64,000 nucleotides of DNA from Nitrososphaerales archaeon (GCA_030041295.1 JASHOD010000074.1:62001-126000); one strand, 5' to 3'. Positions 1 through 8,900 are shown, counted from the stretch's first letter. Program-made: numbers and translations. Notes: a model not told the origin generated them from the letters alone.

Positions 1-723
1 TTGCTCATGTCGAAATATGGACTAGAACTTTCAGAACTAGAATTCATGTCCAAAGTGAAGCGAAGCGAAGTCGCTTTTGCTGAGGATTGGCTCGTAGACA
101 TAGGGGCGATCGAGCGCGATACTCATGAGATTACGGAAAAAGGTCTACTTATGAGCGAGATCCCTTACGAGCCCGACTATTCGCATATGATTTCAAGTGC
201 TTTGATTTCAAACGATTACAATTCCGCTAGGTTCCTGCTCGCGGCGGGTTCGTTTGGAGATTCCTTAAATCACGCATACAAGACGGAGATGGAAGCTCTC
301 GCGCGGGAGTTTCTTTACGAGTTCGACAAGTCAAACGAATTGAATATCAAGGCTCATCTTTTGAAAAGATACTCAGAGGATCACGAGGGATCATTCATCT
401 CCAAACTCGTTGCTAACGGAATCTTCCCAAGGTTTGTCGACGAAGCTTGGAAGAATTACGAGGCCGCTTGGGAGTCGTTGAACGACCTGCTGTCCCAGTC
501 GAAGAAGGAGCCAATTCCGAGGGACGTGTTCGTGGATCTGGACGTTTCGAAACTTAAATCGTACCTTGAAGATTGCCTATCTTTTGAGAAATTTGATCTC
601 TACGAAAAACGAGATTATGGCTTAGGAGATCTTTTGATTGAAGATGAGTTCTTCGCCCGCTCTGTCATGATGAACTACAGGCCCATTCTGTTCGACATTG
701 TCGCGATGAATTCACGCAGGTAA
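1..723 (+). CDS. C-terminal part of a DEAH-box (HrpA/HrpB-like) helicase, 5' end outside window
   Basis: The reading frame is open to the first base, so this is the tail of a longer gene. Residues about 30-60 (DWLVDIGAIERD, then TEKGLLMSEIP) match the winged-helix/HA2 part of DEAH helicases, where L..LGAID is followed by T..G..M...P. About 60 residues of helical ratchet-like sequence follow, then a C-terminal region that could be the OB-type end domain. Such enzymes unwind RNA or DNA using ATP; the ATPase motifs would lie upstream of the window and cannot be seen. The family call rests on the HA2 pattern only. The first ATG/TTG codons seen here are unlikely to be the true start. Confidence 0.6.
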   Translation: MLMSKYGLELSELEFMSKVKRSEVAFAEDWLVDIGAIERDTHEITEKGLLMSEIPYEPDYSHMISSALISNDYNSARFLLAAGSFGDSLNHAYKTEMEALAREFLYEFDKSNELNIKAHLLKRYSEDHEGSFISKLVANGIFPRFVDEAWKNYEAAWESLNDLLSQSKKEPIPRDVFVDLDVSKLKSYLEDCLSFEKFDLYEKRDYGLGDLLIEDEFFARSVMMNYRPILFDIVAMNSRR

Positions 724-825
724 GGATGTATCGGAAATCGAGGGAGCCTTGCCGAATTATTGCAGTTCTCGATTTTGAACAGTTATTTTGGGTAAGAAAG
801 AATAAGATTAGTCGTAACCCAATAT

Positions 826-1170
826 ATGGATATGATGCAAACTGCGGCTTCTTTGAAAGCAGGTCTCGATGACTATGAGCTGATGGATTGCATCGAGAAG
901 GGATTGAATCGATTCGGCCCTGGAATAAAATATGCGGTAATGTGGAGGATGGTCGTGCTAAAGGAATCGCCGAAGGAAGGAATTCCAGCAAGGCCGGAGG
1001 CATTTCATGCTGCCCTCCAAAGTATCTTCGGGCAGGGGTCGAAGAGAATTGAGGATGCGATAATCGAGGAAATTAGGTCAAGAACCGAAGATCATTTCTT
1101 GGAGATCGATGACCTTGTGGATCTGCTGAAAACCGTTCGAAGAGAAAGTTTGTTCTTCCAAATCAAGTAA
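826..1170 (+). CDS. NitrOD5-like output-domain protein
   Basis: A 114-residue protein starting at an ATG shortly downstream of an AT-rich stretch. The pattern YELMDCIEKGLNRFGPGIKYAV, then P..FHAALQSIFGQGSKRIEDAI, resembles the NitrOD5 domain, which Nitrososphaeria use as an output module in regulators. That domain typically has a GL..LG....AV start and an F...L..IFG.GA..IE..I end. No DNA-binding or sensor domain is attached, so this is a stand-alone domain. No membrane segment is visible. It follows the helicase by about 100 bases on the same strand but need not be cotranscribed. The family assignment is from memory of the motif and is moderate; the function is unknown. Confidence 0.5.
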   Translation: MDMMQTAASLKAGLDDYELMDCIEKGLNRFGPGIKYAVMWRMVVLKESPKEGIPARPEAFHAALQSIFGQGSKRIEDAIIEEIRSRTEDHFLEIDDLVDLLKTVRRESLFFQIK

Positions 1171-1421
1171 TCGAAAAAGAGAATACATTATTCATACTCT
1201 CCGAATTGTTATCTGTCAAACATTCACGTTTTTGACCGAAAAGGCAGCCACTTCCCCTTTCAAAAATCCAACCTTCTAGATGAGCATTACACTGGTTCAA
1301 TCCTAGATATTGAGAACAAGATCTCAAGCTCAGTCACACTGATGTTGAAATCCTTAAGTTCTATGGGTCCCAGTGATGAAAACGAACAATTAGAACTCAT
1401 TTAACGGTAGATAGTCACATT

Positions 1422-3374
1422 TTGAAGCGAGACGTAAGCAAAGCACACAAGGGAGTAGATCAGCTTGGCGATTTTACTTCGGTAAATCGCAGGTTATTCA
1501 TGACATCATTGCTCGCCGTTGTCGTCGGAGTAATCAGTGCTTCTGTCGCAGTCGCCCTTCTCGAATTGATCAATTTTTTTACTAATGTATTCTTTTTCGG
1601 CAAACCGCAATTTTCTTTGAAACTTGTTTCTCCAGCGTATAACCATCTCGGACTCTTCGTCATTATTATTCCCGTAATCGGCGGGTTGATCGTCGGAGTG
1701 ATGGCCAGATTTGGGTCGGAGCGAATTCGCGGCCATGGAATCCCTGAAGCGCTAGAGTCAATTTTGATCACAAAAAGTAAGATGGAGCCCAAGTTAGCAG
1801 TTCTAAAGCCCGTCTCTACAGCTATCTCGATCGGGTCCGGCGGTCCCTTCGGCGCAGAAGGGCCAATCATAATGACTGGGGGCGCGTTTGGTTCAGTCTT
1901 CGCTCAATTCCTGAAGCTTACTTCGATGGAAAGAAAGACGCTTCTTGTTGCAGGAGCTGCAGCCGGTATGGCGGCCGTGTTCAATACGCCAGTTGCGGCT
2001 GTACTGATATCTGTTGAACTGCTCTTATTTGAATGGAAACCGAGAAGTCTTATACCTGTAGGCATTGCCTGCGTAACGGCCACAATTCTTCGTTGGTTGA
2101 TAATCGGAACCGGCGCACTATTTCCGATAAGCGCGACATCAATACCTGCTAATCCTCTTCTTTACGTTGGCATTCTTCTTTTTGCTATTCTCGTTGGGGT
2201 TTGCGCGGGAGGTCTATCCACTGCTCTAACTTACATGGTTTACTACTTTGAGGATACTTTTCGCAAATTTCCAATTCATTGGATGTGGTGGCCGGCGATT
2301 GGCGCGGTAGCAATAGGGGTCGGGGGCTTCTTCGCTCCCCATGCATTGGGAGTAGGCTATGACACGATAGGTTTGCTTTTAGGCAGCCCTGATTGGGTTG
2401 TCGGGGTCGCTCAGATTAGCTTGAGCGCAATAATCATCCTTCTAATCGCGAAAGCTTTAATGTGGAGTATCGCTCTTGGATCCGGAACTTCTGGCGGAGT
2501 ACTTGCGCCCCTTTTGATTATGGGAGGGTCATTAGGAGCTCTTTTGTCAAATGTTGCTCCCGGCGGAGATTCGTCCTTGTGGGTTCTCGTCTGCATGGGT
2601 GCAGTTCTCGGCGGCACTATGCGTTCTCCGTTCACAGGTGTCATTTTCTCAATCGAGCTTACTCATGACATAAACGCTATACTTCCTCTTTTAATCGCCA
2701 CCCTGTTTGCTGAATTTGTCACGGTATTTACAATGAAAAGATCAATCCTGACCGAAAAAGTTGCTCGCCGAGGAGTTCATGTGGTGAGAGAATATTCTGT
2801 CGATGTACTAGAACTGATTCCTGTCCGCTCAGTTATGCACAAGGAAATATACCCTATCGAGGCGGATGCGCCGCTCGAAAAACTTATTCAAGTGGTTAGT
2901 ACTTCGAGCAAATCTGCGGCAGGTTATCCTATAGTCGACGCGATAGGAAATCTTCAAGGTTTCCTAACCCGTTCGGAGATTCTCGAGTACATGGCGAAGT
3001 ACTCTAGTGGACAACCTATCGAAGTCAGAGAGCTCTTAAGAGGTCCAGCGGTGGTTTCATTTCCTGACGAACCACTAAGGGTTGCAGCCGATCGTATGGC
3101 AGCCGCAAATTCCGATGCGCTCCCCGTCGTTTCGGTATCTGATGACCAGCGTGTAGAGGGTCTCGTTTCTCGCGAGGATCTGTTTCAAGCGCGAACGTTA
3201 TGGTTTGCCGAGGAAAAAGAAAGAGAGAGTTTTCTATCTATTCCGAGGCCTCCAATAGACAGGTTCACCATAAGGGGAATCAGCAGAATCTTTCCAAGGA
3301 GAAAGGGCAAAGTTGGCGAAGTGAGTTCTGATTCAAATGACCTTGATAATGAGGACAAGAACCTTGAGAAGTGA
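1422..3374 (+). CDS. ClC-family chloride channel/transporter with CBS pair
   Basis: A 650-residue membrane protein of the ClC family, moving chloride either as a channel or in exchange for protons. The first selectivity motif is GHGIPE (residues 104-109; the usual central Ser is His). The second is GSGGPFGAEGP (138-148), whose Glu146 corresponds to the gating glutamate. The third region is GSGTSGGVLAPLL at about 350. About a dozen hydrophobic segments precede a cytoplasmic pair of CBS domains (about 465-520 and 530-590) that usually bind adenine nucleotides. A charged tail ends the protein. The start is TTG, with an AT-rich box about 28 bases upstream, so the message may be leaderless. The UspA gene follows after 45 bases, a common partnership. 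Confidence 0.9.
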   Translation: MKRDVSKAHKGVDQLGDFTSVNRRLFMTSLLAVVVGVISASVAVALLELINFFTNVFFFGKPQFSLKLVSPAYNHLGLFVIIIPVIGGLIVGVMARFGSERIRGHGIPEALESILITKSKMEPKLAVLKPVSTAISIGSGGPFGAEGPIIMTGGAFGSVFAQFLKLTSMERKTLLVAGAAAGMAAVFNTPVAAVLISVELLLFEWKPRSLIPVGIACVTATILRWLIIGTGALFPISATSIPANPLLYVGILLFAILVGVCAGGLSTALTYMVYYFEDTFRKFPIHWMWWPAIGAVAIGVGGFFAPHALGVGYDTIGLLLGSPDWVVGVAQISLSAIIILLIAKALMWSIALGSGTSGGVLAPLLIMGGSLGALLSNVAPGGDSSLWVLVCMGAVLGGTMRSPFTGVIFSIELTHDINAILPLLIATLFAEFVTVFTMKRSILTEKVARRGVHVVREYSVDVLELIPVRSVMHKEIYPIEADAPLEKLIQVVSTSSKSAAGYPIVDAIGNLQGFLTRSEILEYMAKYSSGQPIEVRELLRGPAVVSFPDEPLRVAADRMAAANSDALPVVSVSDDQRVEGLVSREDLFQARTLWFAEEKERESFLSIPRPPIDRFTIRGISRIFPRRKGKVGEVSSDSNDLDNEDKNLEK

Positions 3375-3419
3375 AAGAAAGGTGATAAGAGGCAAACTAG
3401 TAAAGGGGAAGGGATCCTA

Positions 3420-3869
3420 ATGGAAGGCTCTAATTCGACCGATAGTCCGTTCAAGAAAATTCTGATAGGACTAGATCTTTCCAACCAGACCGACCTCGTA
3501 ATCGAAAGGTCCGCTTATTTGGTCAGGACATTTGGTGCTGAGCTCCAAGTGGTAACTGTGGTACACGTGCCAACTAGTACCGCTGGAGACGAGATGGATG
3601 GAAATCCCGCCAACAAAGGCGAGACTCAGCTTCAGGATGAACTAATGAATCGCCTTCACAAATATTTCGGCGACAGTGTAAGGCAGATGGAGATCAAAGT
3701 TCTGCACGGAGACCCTGCAGAGCGGATCTCGGAGTACGCTGATTATACAAAATCCGACTTGATAATTGTCGGATCAAAACACGAAGGTGCCTTCAGAAAA
3801 GCGGTATTGGGAACCGTCTCGGGATCTCTTGCAAATAAAAGTAAGAAATCGGTTCTTATCATGAAATGA
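3420..3869 (+). CDS. Universal stress protein, UspA family
   Basis: A 149-residue cytosolic Rossmann-like protein. The N-terminus KKILIGLDLS and the C-terminal VGSKHEGAFRKAVLGTVSGS are typical. The ATP-binding signature G-2x-G-9x-G(S/T) is nearly complete, but its second glycine is replaced by His (GSKH). Nucleotide binding is therefore likely but not certain. The gene lies 45 bases after the ClC gene on the same strand. Stand-alone Usp proteins next to ClC or cation transporters are thought to tune transport to energy or ionic stress; that is an inference here. A weak hairpin (TGAGA/TCTCA) follows directly after the stop. Confidence 0.9.
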   Translation: MEGSNSTDSPFKKILIGLDLSNQTDLVIERSAYLVRTFGAELQVVTVVHVPTSTAGDEMDGNPANKGETQLQDELMNRLHKYFGDSVRQMEIKVLHGDPAERISEYADYTKSDLIIVGSKHEGAFRKAVLGTVSGSLANKSKKSVLIMK

Positions 3870-4178
3870 TTGAGAAAACTCTCTCAGTTCAATTCTACGT
3901 TGTCTGCCCTAGCAAAGCCAATGCTCGAAGGTCGCTATTTAAAGGCGCTCGCGCCGGTGAAATTCGCGCCCCATTGGGAACATAAAAAGGAATAAGGATG
4001 ATTTGTTTCAACATTCTTACTCAGGAATCGAACAAGGGATTGATATTGAATTCCGCGCTGGCGTAGAAGGGCCCCGGGTAGAGGGTATATAATTAGAAAT
4101 TAACGGTAGAACAATTTTGATAGTAAATGAAGGGTTGCATTTCTTTTGTCGAGAGAAATGGCGCCTAATCATAACACT
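3870..4178. other. Intergenic stretch without a recognisable gene, containing an orphan promoter
   Basis: About 300 bases between the 3' ends of uspA (+) and an ABC permease (-). No protein longer than about 20 residues is supported. A strong plus-strand TATA-like box lies at 4086-4095 and is treated separately. The rest shows no tRNA, repeat or clear terminator. Confidence 0.5.
4086..4122 (+). promoter_or_regulatory. Orphan archaeal promoter and leader resembling that of the ClC gene
   Basis: TATATAATTA at 4086-4095 is followed about 26 bases later by a TTG (4117). This TTG opens only a 21-codon frame that runs to a stop inside the 3' end of the convergent ABC permease. The segment 4092-4122 shares ATTAGAA, TTAACGGTAGA and TTTTGA, in the same order, with 1389-1427 just before the ClC start. 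It may be the surviving promoter of a lost gene or may drive a short antisense RNA. Confidence 0.35.
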
Positions 4179-4997
4179 CTAGGACATACTTACTCGGACG
4201 TTCGCATAAGTTCTGTACGCTAGAAAGAACATAGCAACAGTTTCGATCAACAGAACTATCGGCTCCCACGGAAGAATGCTGAAACCAGGAATTGGATGCT
4301 GGTTCAGTATGCTCGAGATACTCGAAGAATGCACAAGACCCGCCCTAACTCCGTCTGCAATATATGTAAGCGGATTGATCAAGGAAATCACCTGCAATGC
4401 TTCAGGGGTCTTCGTATTTATCGGGTAGTAAGCGTCAGAAATGAAACTGACGAGGAATATTATTAGGATCTGAATCGAGTTGTAAGTTTGGTTTGAATCA
4501 ACTTTGGCGGCAACGTACAGCATCAACGCACAAAAGAAAATTCCACCGATCACCAAACTAAAGAAGACGAGACCGAGACCGAGTAGCGATACATAGACCG
4601 CACCACCGAGCAAGACAGCGATTATCACCAAAATGAAAGAACCTACGAGTGCGGCTAGGACAGTCGCCATAATCACTCCCCACAAATACTGAGTCCTTGT
4701 AAACGGTCCCGAAAGTATCTGCGAAAACATTCCAAACCGTCGGTCTGCCCAGAGCATGCTGCCTCCCATTGTCCCAGCCATTACGGTGTCGAAGGCTAGT
4801 ATACCTCCGACGAGAAATGACTTGTACGTGAAAGTGTATCCTGCTATAGCGAAAGGGGGGATTATACTAACAAACATCGCGCCCCAAAAGACGAGATACA
4901 TCACCGGGAGACCCAGAATTATCACCAGAGAACCCGGATCTGTATTGACACGGAGATTTCTCCAAGCTAATCTAACAGAATTTGGAAGTGTGCTCAA
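4179..4997 (-). CDS. ABC-2 type exporter permease (DrrB/NodJ-like)
   Basis: A 272-residue integral membrane protein with about six hydrophobic segments. The diagnostic ABC-2 stretch DRRFGMFSQILSGPFTRTQY lies near residues 85-105: a cytoplasmic coupling helix of the kind seen in DrrB and NodJ. It would form the channel of an exporter with the ATPase encoded immediately upstream (18-base gap, same strand). The substrate cannot be read from sequence; relatives export drugs, lipids or polysaccharide. It starts at an ATG. Confidence 0.85.
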   Translation of the reverse strand: MSTLPNSVRLAWRNLRVNTDPGSLVIILGLPVMYLVFWGAMFVSIIPPFAIAGYTFTYKSFLVGGILAFDTVMAGTMGGSMLWADRRFGMFSQILSGPFTRTQYLWGVIMATVLAALVGSFILVIIAVLLGGAVYVSLLGLGLVFFSLVIGGIFFCALMLYVAAKVDSNQTYNSIQILIIFLVSFISDAYYPINTKTPEALQVISLINPLTYIADGVRAGLVHSSSISSILNQHPIPGFSILPWEPIVLLIETVAMFFLAYRTYANVRVSMS

Positions 4998-5015
4998 AGC
5001 TACTAAATCCCTCGC

Positions 5016-6044
5016 TTACTCATCCTTTTCTTTCTCCCTCTGTTCCGAAGCCCGTTCTTCCTCTTCCGATGCGTCGGAAACCGTCTGAATGAAGACATCT
5101 TCCAGCGTGCTTTTTCTAATGTTAAGCCAGTCGATCTTTGCACGTTGTTCCGTGGCGACGCTCATGATTGTCTCAATGACTTTCTCGGGATCCCTTGAAA
5201 CCAAGAGTGCAGGCTCGCTTGACGTAGGTTGATGCGAAACTTCAATGTCCGCGTGTATCTCGCCCAGCCTTTCGAAGAACTTGGCGTAAGAAGGACTGAC
5301 TCCGTTTGAAGGGGCTAGAGAAACTTCGATGGCTTTCGTTCCTCCGTATCTACGCTTTAGATTTTCCACCGTGTCAAGAGCTTGGATAACCCCATTGTCC
5401 ATGATTGCAACGCGATCACATAGATAATCAGCCTCTTCGAGATTATGAGTCGTGAATAAAATCGTGAGGTTGTCCTTCTTCGCCTTCTCCTTTAGGAGAT
5501 CGAGGATCTTTCGCCTCATGAGGGGATCTAGCCCCACAGTCGGCTCGTCAAGAAACAGTAGGTCCATGTCATGAATAAATTCGCGAGCTACTTGCAGTCG
5601 TCTTTGCTGACCGCCCGAGAGGTCAAAGGCTCTCATCTTTGTGAGCTCTTCTAAACCAAAAGTCTTCATGAGTTCTGCGGTTCGCTCATCTCTTTCCTTC
5701 TTTGGAATTCCCCAAAGAAAACCGTAGATGTCGAAATTTTGCTTTAGGGTCGCGAAATCAAAGGAATTGTCCTGCTGAACAACTCCGATTTTCTCTCTGA
5801 TTTTCTTCCCGTCCTTATTGACATCATAACCTAGTACTCGCACTTTACCCTTTGTCGCATGAATGAGAGTTGTTAGGATCTTGATCGTAGTAGTTTTCCC
5901 CGCCCCGTTTCGCCCAAGTAGCCCAAAAATCTCTCCCTTCTTCACTTGGAATGAGACACTATCTACGACGTTTTTCTTTCCATCGTAGCTATGAGTGAGA
6001 GCTTCTATAGAGATGGCGTGCTCAGAATCAGTTCTGTCTGTCAT
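5016..6044 (-). CDS. ABC exporter ATPase (DrrA-like)
   Basis: ATP-binding subunit that powers the permease downstream. Walker A is GRNGAGKTTT, the signature is LSGGQQRR, and Walker B is DLLFLDEP followed by the D-loop. The switch His is in TTHNLEEAD. The frame is open further upstream to a GTG at 6161. The extra 39 residues are not typical of the family, and the ATG at 6044 puts the ABC domain at the expected distance from the N-terminus, so that start was chosen (342 residues). The C-terminal third is the DUF4162-like accessory region of DrrA ATPases and ends in a very acidic/basic tail. TATA-like sequences lie at about 6107-6140. Confidence 0.88.
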   Translation of the reverse strand: MTDRTDSEHAISIEALTHSYDGKKNVVDSVSFQVKKGEIFGLLGRNGAGKTTTIKILTTLIHATKGKVRVLGYDVNKDGKKIREKIGVVQQDNSFDFATLKQNFDIYGFLWGIPKKERDERTAELMKTFGLEELTKMRAFDLSGGQQRRLQVAREFIHDMDLLFLDEPTVGLDPLMRRKILDLLKEKAKKDNLTILFTTHNLEEADYLCDRVAIMDNGVIQALDTVENLKRRYGGTKAIEVSLAPSNGVSPSYAKFFERLGEIHADIEVSHQPTSSEPALLVSRDPEKVIETIMSVATEQRAKIDWLNIRKSTLEDVFIQTVSDASEEEERASEQREKEKDE

Positions 6045-6421
6045 CGGCTCAACTTCCCGCAAACTTTGAAGCTCTAGCGTAGAATTTGTTGATTGCAACT
6101 TGAAACGTATAAGGAAATCCTGTTGGAGATGATATAATCCTCGCTCACTAGTCGAACTCACAAATTGTTATGTGCGAGGATAACACCGTACTAAACAGGC
6201 AGGTAAGTAAGTTAGTTCGCTGTCGTTCAACTATGGTAATAGGATGGTGATCCGTTCACTAGGGCACCTACGCGAACTAGCAAGACCCATACGAGTTCAA
6301 CCAGAGTTAAACGGATTCTATGCGTCGATACTGTTGGTTTTGGATGAGGGATTTTTCCTGTAAAATTAACGCAGCATGAAGTTGTGCTACTCCACCCATC
6401 CAGTAACATGCTACCCAATTA

Positions 6422-7024
6422 TCATGATTCTACCGTGACTGGTTCTTGTTTTATTTCTCCTATTTCGACTTTCCAATCCAGCCAACCTGTCTGTGGAGGG
6501 TCGATGTCAATCTGCCAGAACAGAGCATTGAGTTCTCCCCTGTGTTGCAATTCCTCTTCGACCAAGTGCCAGAGCATTTGGCTCACTGTAAGTTCTTCCT
6601 TCTTACGTGACCTAGTCGTTATCTCAAAAGTACTCGCCAATTTCTCGTCGTCCAGTTTTTCAATAAAATTCATCACAAAAGAGTCGACTTCTTTTTCCAG
6701 TTCCTTTGCTTCATCCAAAGCATCTTTGAGCCGTCCTTCTTCTTTAAACAACTTGGGATATTTCGAGGAAGACTCGTCTTCTAGTCGTTCAATTTCTTCC
6801 TTTGAGAGGTTTGGATATTTGTTCATTAACCAATATCGATAAGCACCCAAAACGTGAATGAAAATTTCAAGAATGGAAGGATACGATGCACCCCTGTCCC
6901 GAACCAATTCGTCTTTGGGAAGTTTTTCAAGTGCCTGCAGATACTTCTTCCTAACGTAAGAATTGTATCGGTAGCATTCTTTCAGCGAATCGAGTTCTGA
7001 TTTGTGACCCGTATGAGTCGTCAT
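6422..7024 (-). CDS. DinB-family four-helix protein
   Basis: About 200 residues. The pattern IHVLGAYRYWL, then LWHLVEEELQHRGELNALF and a following D.DPP, matches the DinB/YfiT superfamily. There, three histidines (one in the second helix, two in the H...(E/L)..H.G segment) bind a metal. Members are thiol- or metal-dependent transferases such as bacillithiol S-transferase or maleylpyruvate isomerase, or are of unknown function. The ATG at 7024 is preferred over a TTG at 7057, because an AT-rich box at about 7060-7070 fits transcription starting between them. It is monocistronic; the specific substrate is unknown. Confidence 0.7.
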   Translation of the reverse strand: MTTHTGHKSELDSLKECYRYNSYVRKKYLQALEKLPKDELVRDRGASYPSILEIFIHVLGAYRYWLMNKYPNLSKEEIERLEDESSSKYPKLFKEEGRLKDALDEAKELEKEVDSFVMNFIEKLDDEKLASTFEITTRSRKKEELTVSQMLWHLVEEELQHRGELNALFWQIDIDPPQTGWLDWKVEIGEIKQEPVTVES

Positions 7025-7255
7025 TTTTGGATTATACAACCTTTGAACAAGTGACAAGACTGAAAATTAAAATGTCTTTATGAAGTTCGCGAGGCTTTCG
7101 TCTTTGTATTGACTAGCGCATTCTTATCTTAAGTCGGAGGGCTGGTCAATTGCCATTTGATTCACCTTCAGATCATTATACGAGGGTCCAAGTGACACTT
7201 TTGAAGAACTAGTGAGTCCCAAACTGTTGGAGTCTTCAAGGATTCTCGCGTATGT

Positions 7256-7771
7256 TCACTGGTAAAACGAATGGCTTTTGACGACTTGCTCAACAACTCT
7301 TTTTCCTAGTATTTCTTTCAACACAACATATTCGAGATAACAAACAACGATATGGACATAAGTTGATTCCTCGCTCCTAGCTCCACCATCATTGTTGCTA
7401 ATTTTCACTTTTGGATATATGTCGCGGATTTCCTTCATTGCCTTGCGAAAGTTGTCCTCATGTTGAAGGACGAACCAGTGCAGGGTCTCGTGGATGTAAA
7501 TCGACAGGAACTCGAAATCATCATTCTTTGATTCTAAGTTCTTTGCCCCAAGCGTAAGGACCGGATGACTGAACGAAATTCCTTCGTCTTTGATAACGAC
7601 TTGATCTGTAAATGTATATCTTTCAATCGCGGGATACTTTGTAAGAATCTGAAGGAGCCTTTCTTTTGTTCTCTTTTGAACATCTGAGTTTGTCTCAAGA
7701 GTTATGCTCTTCAGCTTCAATTTGTTAAACCTGTGAACTTCAAGTACTCTTTCGTACGAAAGAGATTCCAT
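7256..7771 (-). CDS. Putative small zinc metallopeptidase-like protein (HETLH motif)
   Basis: A 171-residue protein with IYIHETLHWFV at about residues 91-101. This HExxH zinc motif is followed by a downstream E/H-rich helix (EESTYVHIVVCYLEY) that could supply the third ligand. No signal peptide or membrane span is visible, so it is probably cytosolic. The family is not recognised beyond the motif. The gene starts three bases after the stop of the VOC gene at 7775-8191, so the two are almost certainly one transcript. Whether it is proteolytic is uncertain; HExxH alone can occur by chance, but the hydrophobic context is right for it. Confidence 0.55.
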   Translation of the reverse strand: MESLSYERVLEVHRFNKLKLKSITLETNSDVQKRTKERLLQILTKYPAIERYTFTDQVVIKDEGISFSHPVLTLGAKNLESKNDDFEFLSIYIHETLHWFVLQHEDNFRKAMKEIRDIYPKVKISNNDGGARSEESTYVHIVVCYLEYVVLKEILGKRVVEQVVKSHSFYQ

Positions 7772-7774
7772 TCC

Positions 7775-8191
7775 TTAGGTACTCTTTACTGGTTTACGTT
7801 CCAATAGCTCTATCCAGATTCCGTTTGGATCTCTTACGAATGCTTCCTTCCATCCTATGGGAGCGCCTATGGAATATGGTTCGGCAATTATCTCAATCCC
7901 TTCTTTCTTGAGAGACTCGACTGTACCTAATAGATCATCCACGTCAAAAGCAAGATGGTCTAATTCTTCGCCATTCTTGTACTCAACACCGAAACGACTT
8001 CCCTCCTCATAATAATTCAGTTCCAATAATTGCTGGGAGTCTTTACTCTTCAAAGTGACAACCTGCCCCTTGGTTGGTTCAGTTTTCTGCAATTCCTCTA
8101 CGACTTCCATCTGCAATATTCTGGTATAGAAACGGAGAGATTCTTCCATATTGCGCACCCGGATTCCGGTGTAGATGAAGCGGAAACTCAT
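7775..8191 (-). CDS. VOC/glyoxalase I-like protein
   Basis: A 138-residue protein built of the two beta-alpha-beta-beta-beta halves of the vicinal oxygen chelate fold. Signs are IRVRNMEESLRFYTRIL at the N-terminus, LDHLAFDVDD in the middle, and DPNGIWIELLE at the end. In glyoxalase I the metal ligands are H/Q, E, H, E. Here the first ligand position is Tyr/Thr, while Glu in LLELNYY, His in LDHLAF and Glu in IELLE are kept. Metal binding may therefore be altered, and the substrate need not be methylglyoxal. A TATA-like box at about 8219-8228 lies about 30 bases upstream of the ATG. Confidence 0.8.
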   Translation of the reverse strand: MSFRFIYTGIRVRNMEESLRFYTRILQMEVVEELQKTEPTKGQVVTLKSKDSQQLLELNYYEEGSRFGVEYKNGEELDHLAFDVDDLLGTVESLKKEGIEIIAEPYSIGAPIGWKEAFVRDPNGIWIELLERKPVKST

Positions 8192-8376
8192 AATCGAAAG
8201 CCTTGAAGCTAGGTTTTAGCCATAAATCTATCGAGAAATTATATCGCAGTTGACTTTGAAAACACCACCAATAATAGGGTCTATCAAAGATGGGGGGCAT
8301 AAGCAGAGTTCTTGGCTAGAAAGAAAATGCAATCAAAGCCTTACAAGCAATTGTTTTCCCCAAGTATCTATCCGAC

Positions 8377-8622
8377 ATGGCAATTACTCGAGTGTCGAGA
8401 AAGGGTCAGACCACTCTGTCCGGTGATGTTAGAAGAAAGATCGGGATAGTGCCGGGCGATTTACTTGAGGAAGATGTCGAGAGTGGTAGAATTATTTTGA
8501 AATTAGCCGATAGGCCTTCGGTAAGTTTGCGTGGAATCGGAAAGAAGACGAAGAGACGACTAAAGATCGATTCGACCGAGCTCGTGCACCGTATGAGAAA
8601 AGAAGACATCGAGGAGCATTGA
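8377..8622 (+). CDS. AbrB/SpoVT-type antitoxin (VapB-like)
   Basis: An 81-residue protein. The N-terminal 45 residues (VSRKGQTTLSGDVRRKIGIVPGD) form a swapped-hairpin AbrB DNA-binding domain. The charged C-terminus (ELVHRMRKEDIEEH) would be the toxin-binding tail. Such antitoxins repress their own operon and neutralise a PIN-domain RNase. Its stop overlaps a TTG that begins a PIN-like frame, the classic VapBC arrangement, but that frame ends after 12 codons. The antitoxin looks intact and is now apparently without its cognate toxin. Confidence 0.8.
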   Translation: MAITRVSRKGQTTLSGDVRRKIGIVPGDLLEEDVESGRIILKLADRPSVSLRGIGKKTKRRLKIDSTELVHRMRKEDIEEH

Positions 8623-8657
8623 AAGCAGTGGTCGATTCTAACGTCTTTCTTCTATAG
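8619..8657 (+). pseudogene. Stump of a VapC (PIN-domain) toxin gene
   Basis: The TTG at 8619 overlaps the antitoxin stop by four bases (TTGA) and reads LKAVVDSNVFLL, then TAG. This is the hallmark N-terminus of PIN RNases (hydrophobic strand, catalytic Asp, S/T-N.F). The remaining roughly 120 codons of a toxin are not found downstream in any frame, so the gene appears to have been lost by a deletion next to the first catalytic residue. Confidence 0.6.
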
Positions 8658-8702
8658 CTCTTGAAGAATCAGAGATGTCTCTACAAGAATGGGTGAAAAG
8701 AT

Positions 8703-8900
8703 TTGACAACCAAAGAGCTGAAAAAAAGAGATGACAGAGGTATTGTTTACAAGACGGCCAGGCAGACGCGAGATCGTAAATCTTTGCGAAAGACAATCGA
8801 AGCGTTCTTAGTCCAAGATATGCCGATAATTAGGAAACAGCTGAAGAAATCAAACCGTGCCCTGAATAAGAATCTTTCTCGACGCATCTCTTCTAAGTGA
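8703..8900 (+). CDS. Small basic hypothetical protein
   Basis: A 65-residue frame from a TTG, rich in Lys and Arg (KELKKRDDR, RKQLKKSNRALNKNLSRR), predicted mostly helical. No domain is recognised. It lies where the missing VapC body would be expected, and may be an unrelated small gene or a chance frame. There is no clear promoter. Confidence is low. Confidence 0.3.
   Translation: MTTKELKKRDDRGIVYKTARQTRDRKSLRKTIEAFLVQDMPIIRKQLKKSNRALNKNLSRRISSK

Noticed and set aside
6162-6421. Open frame and possible tRNA-like GTTCAA segment in the gap before the DinB-like gene
   Set aside because: No cloverleaf with acceptor stem could be formed, and the 63-codon frame has no coding character.
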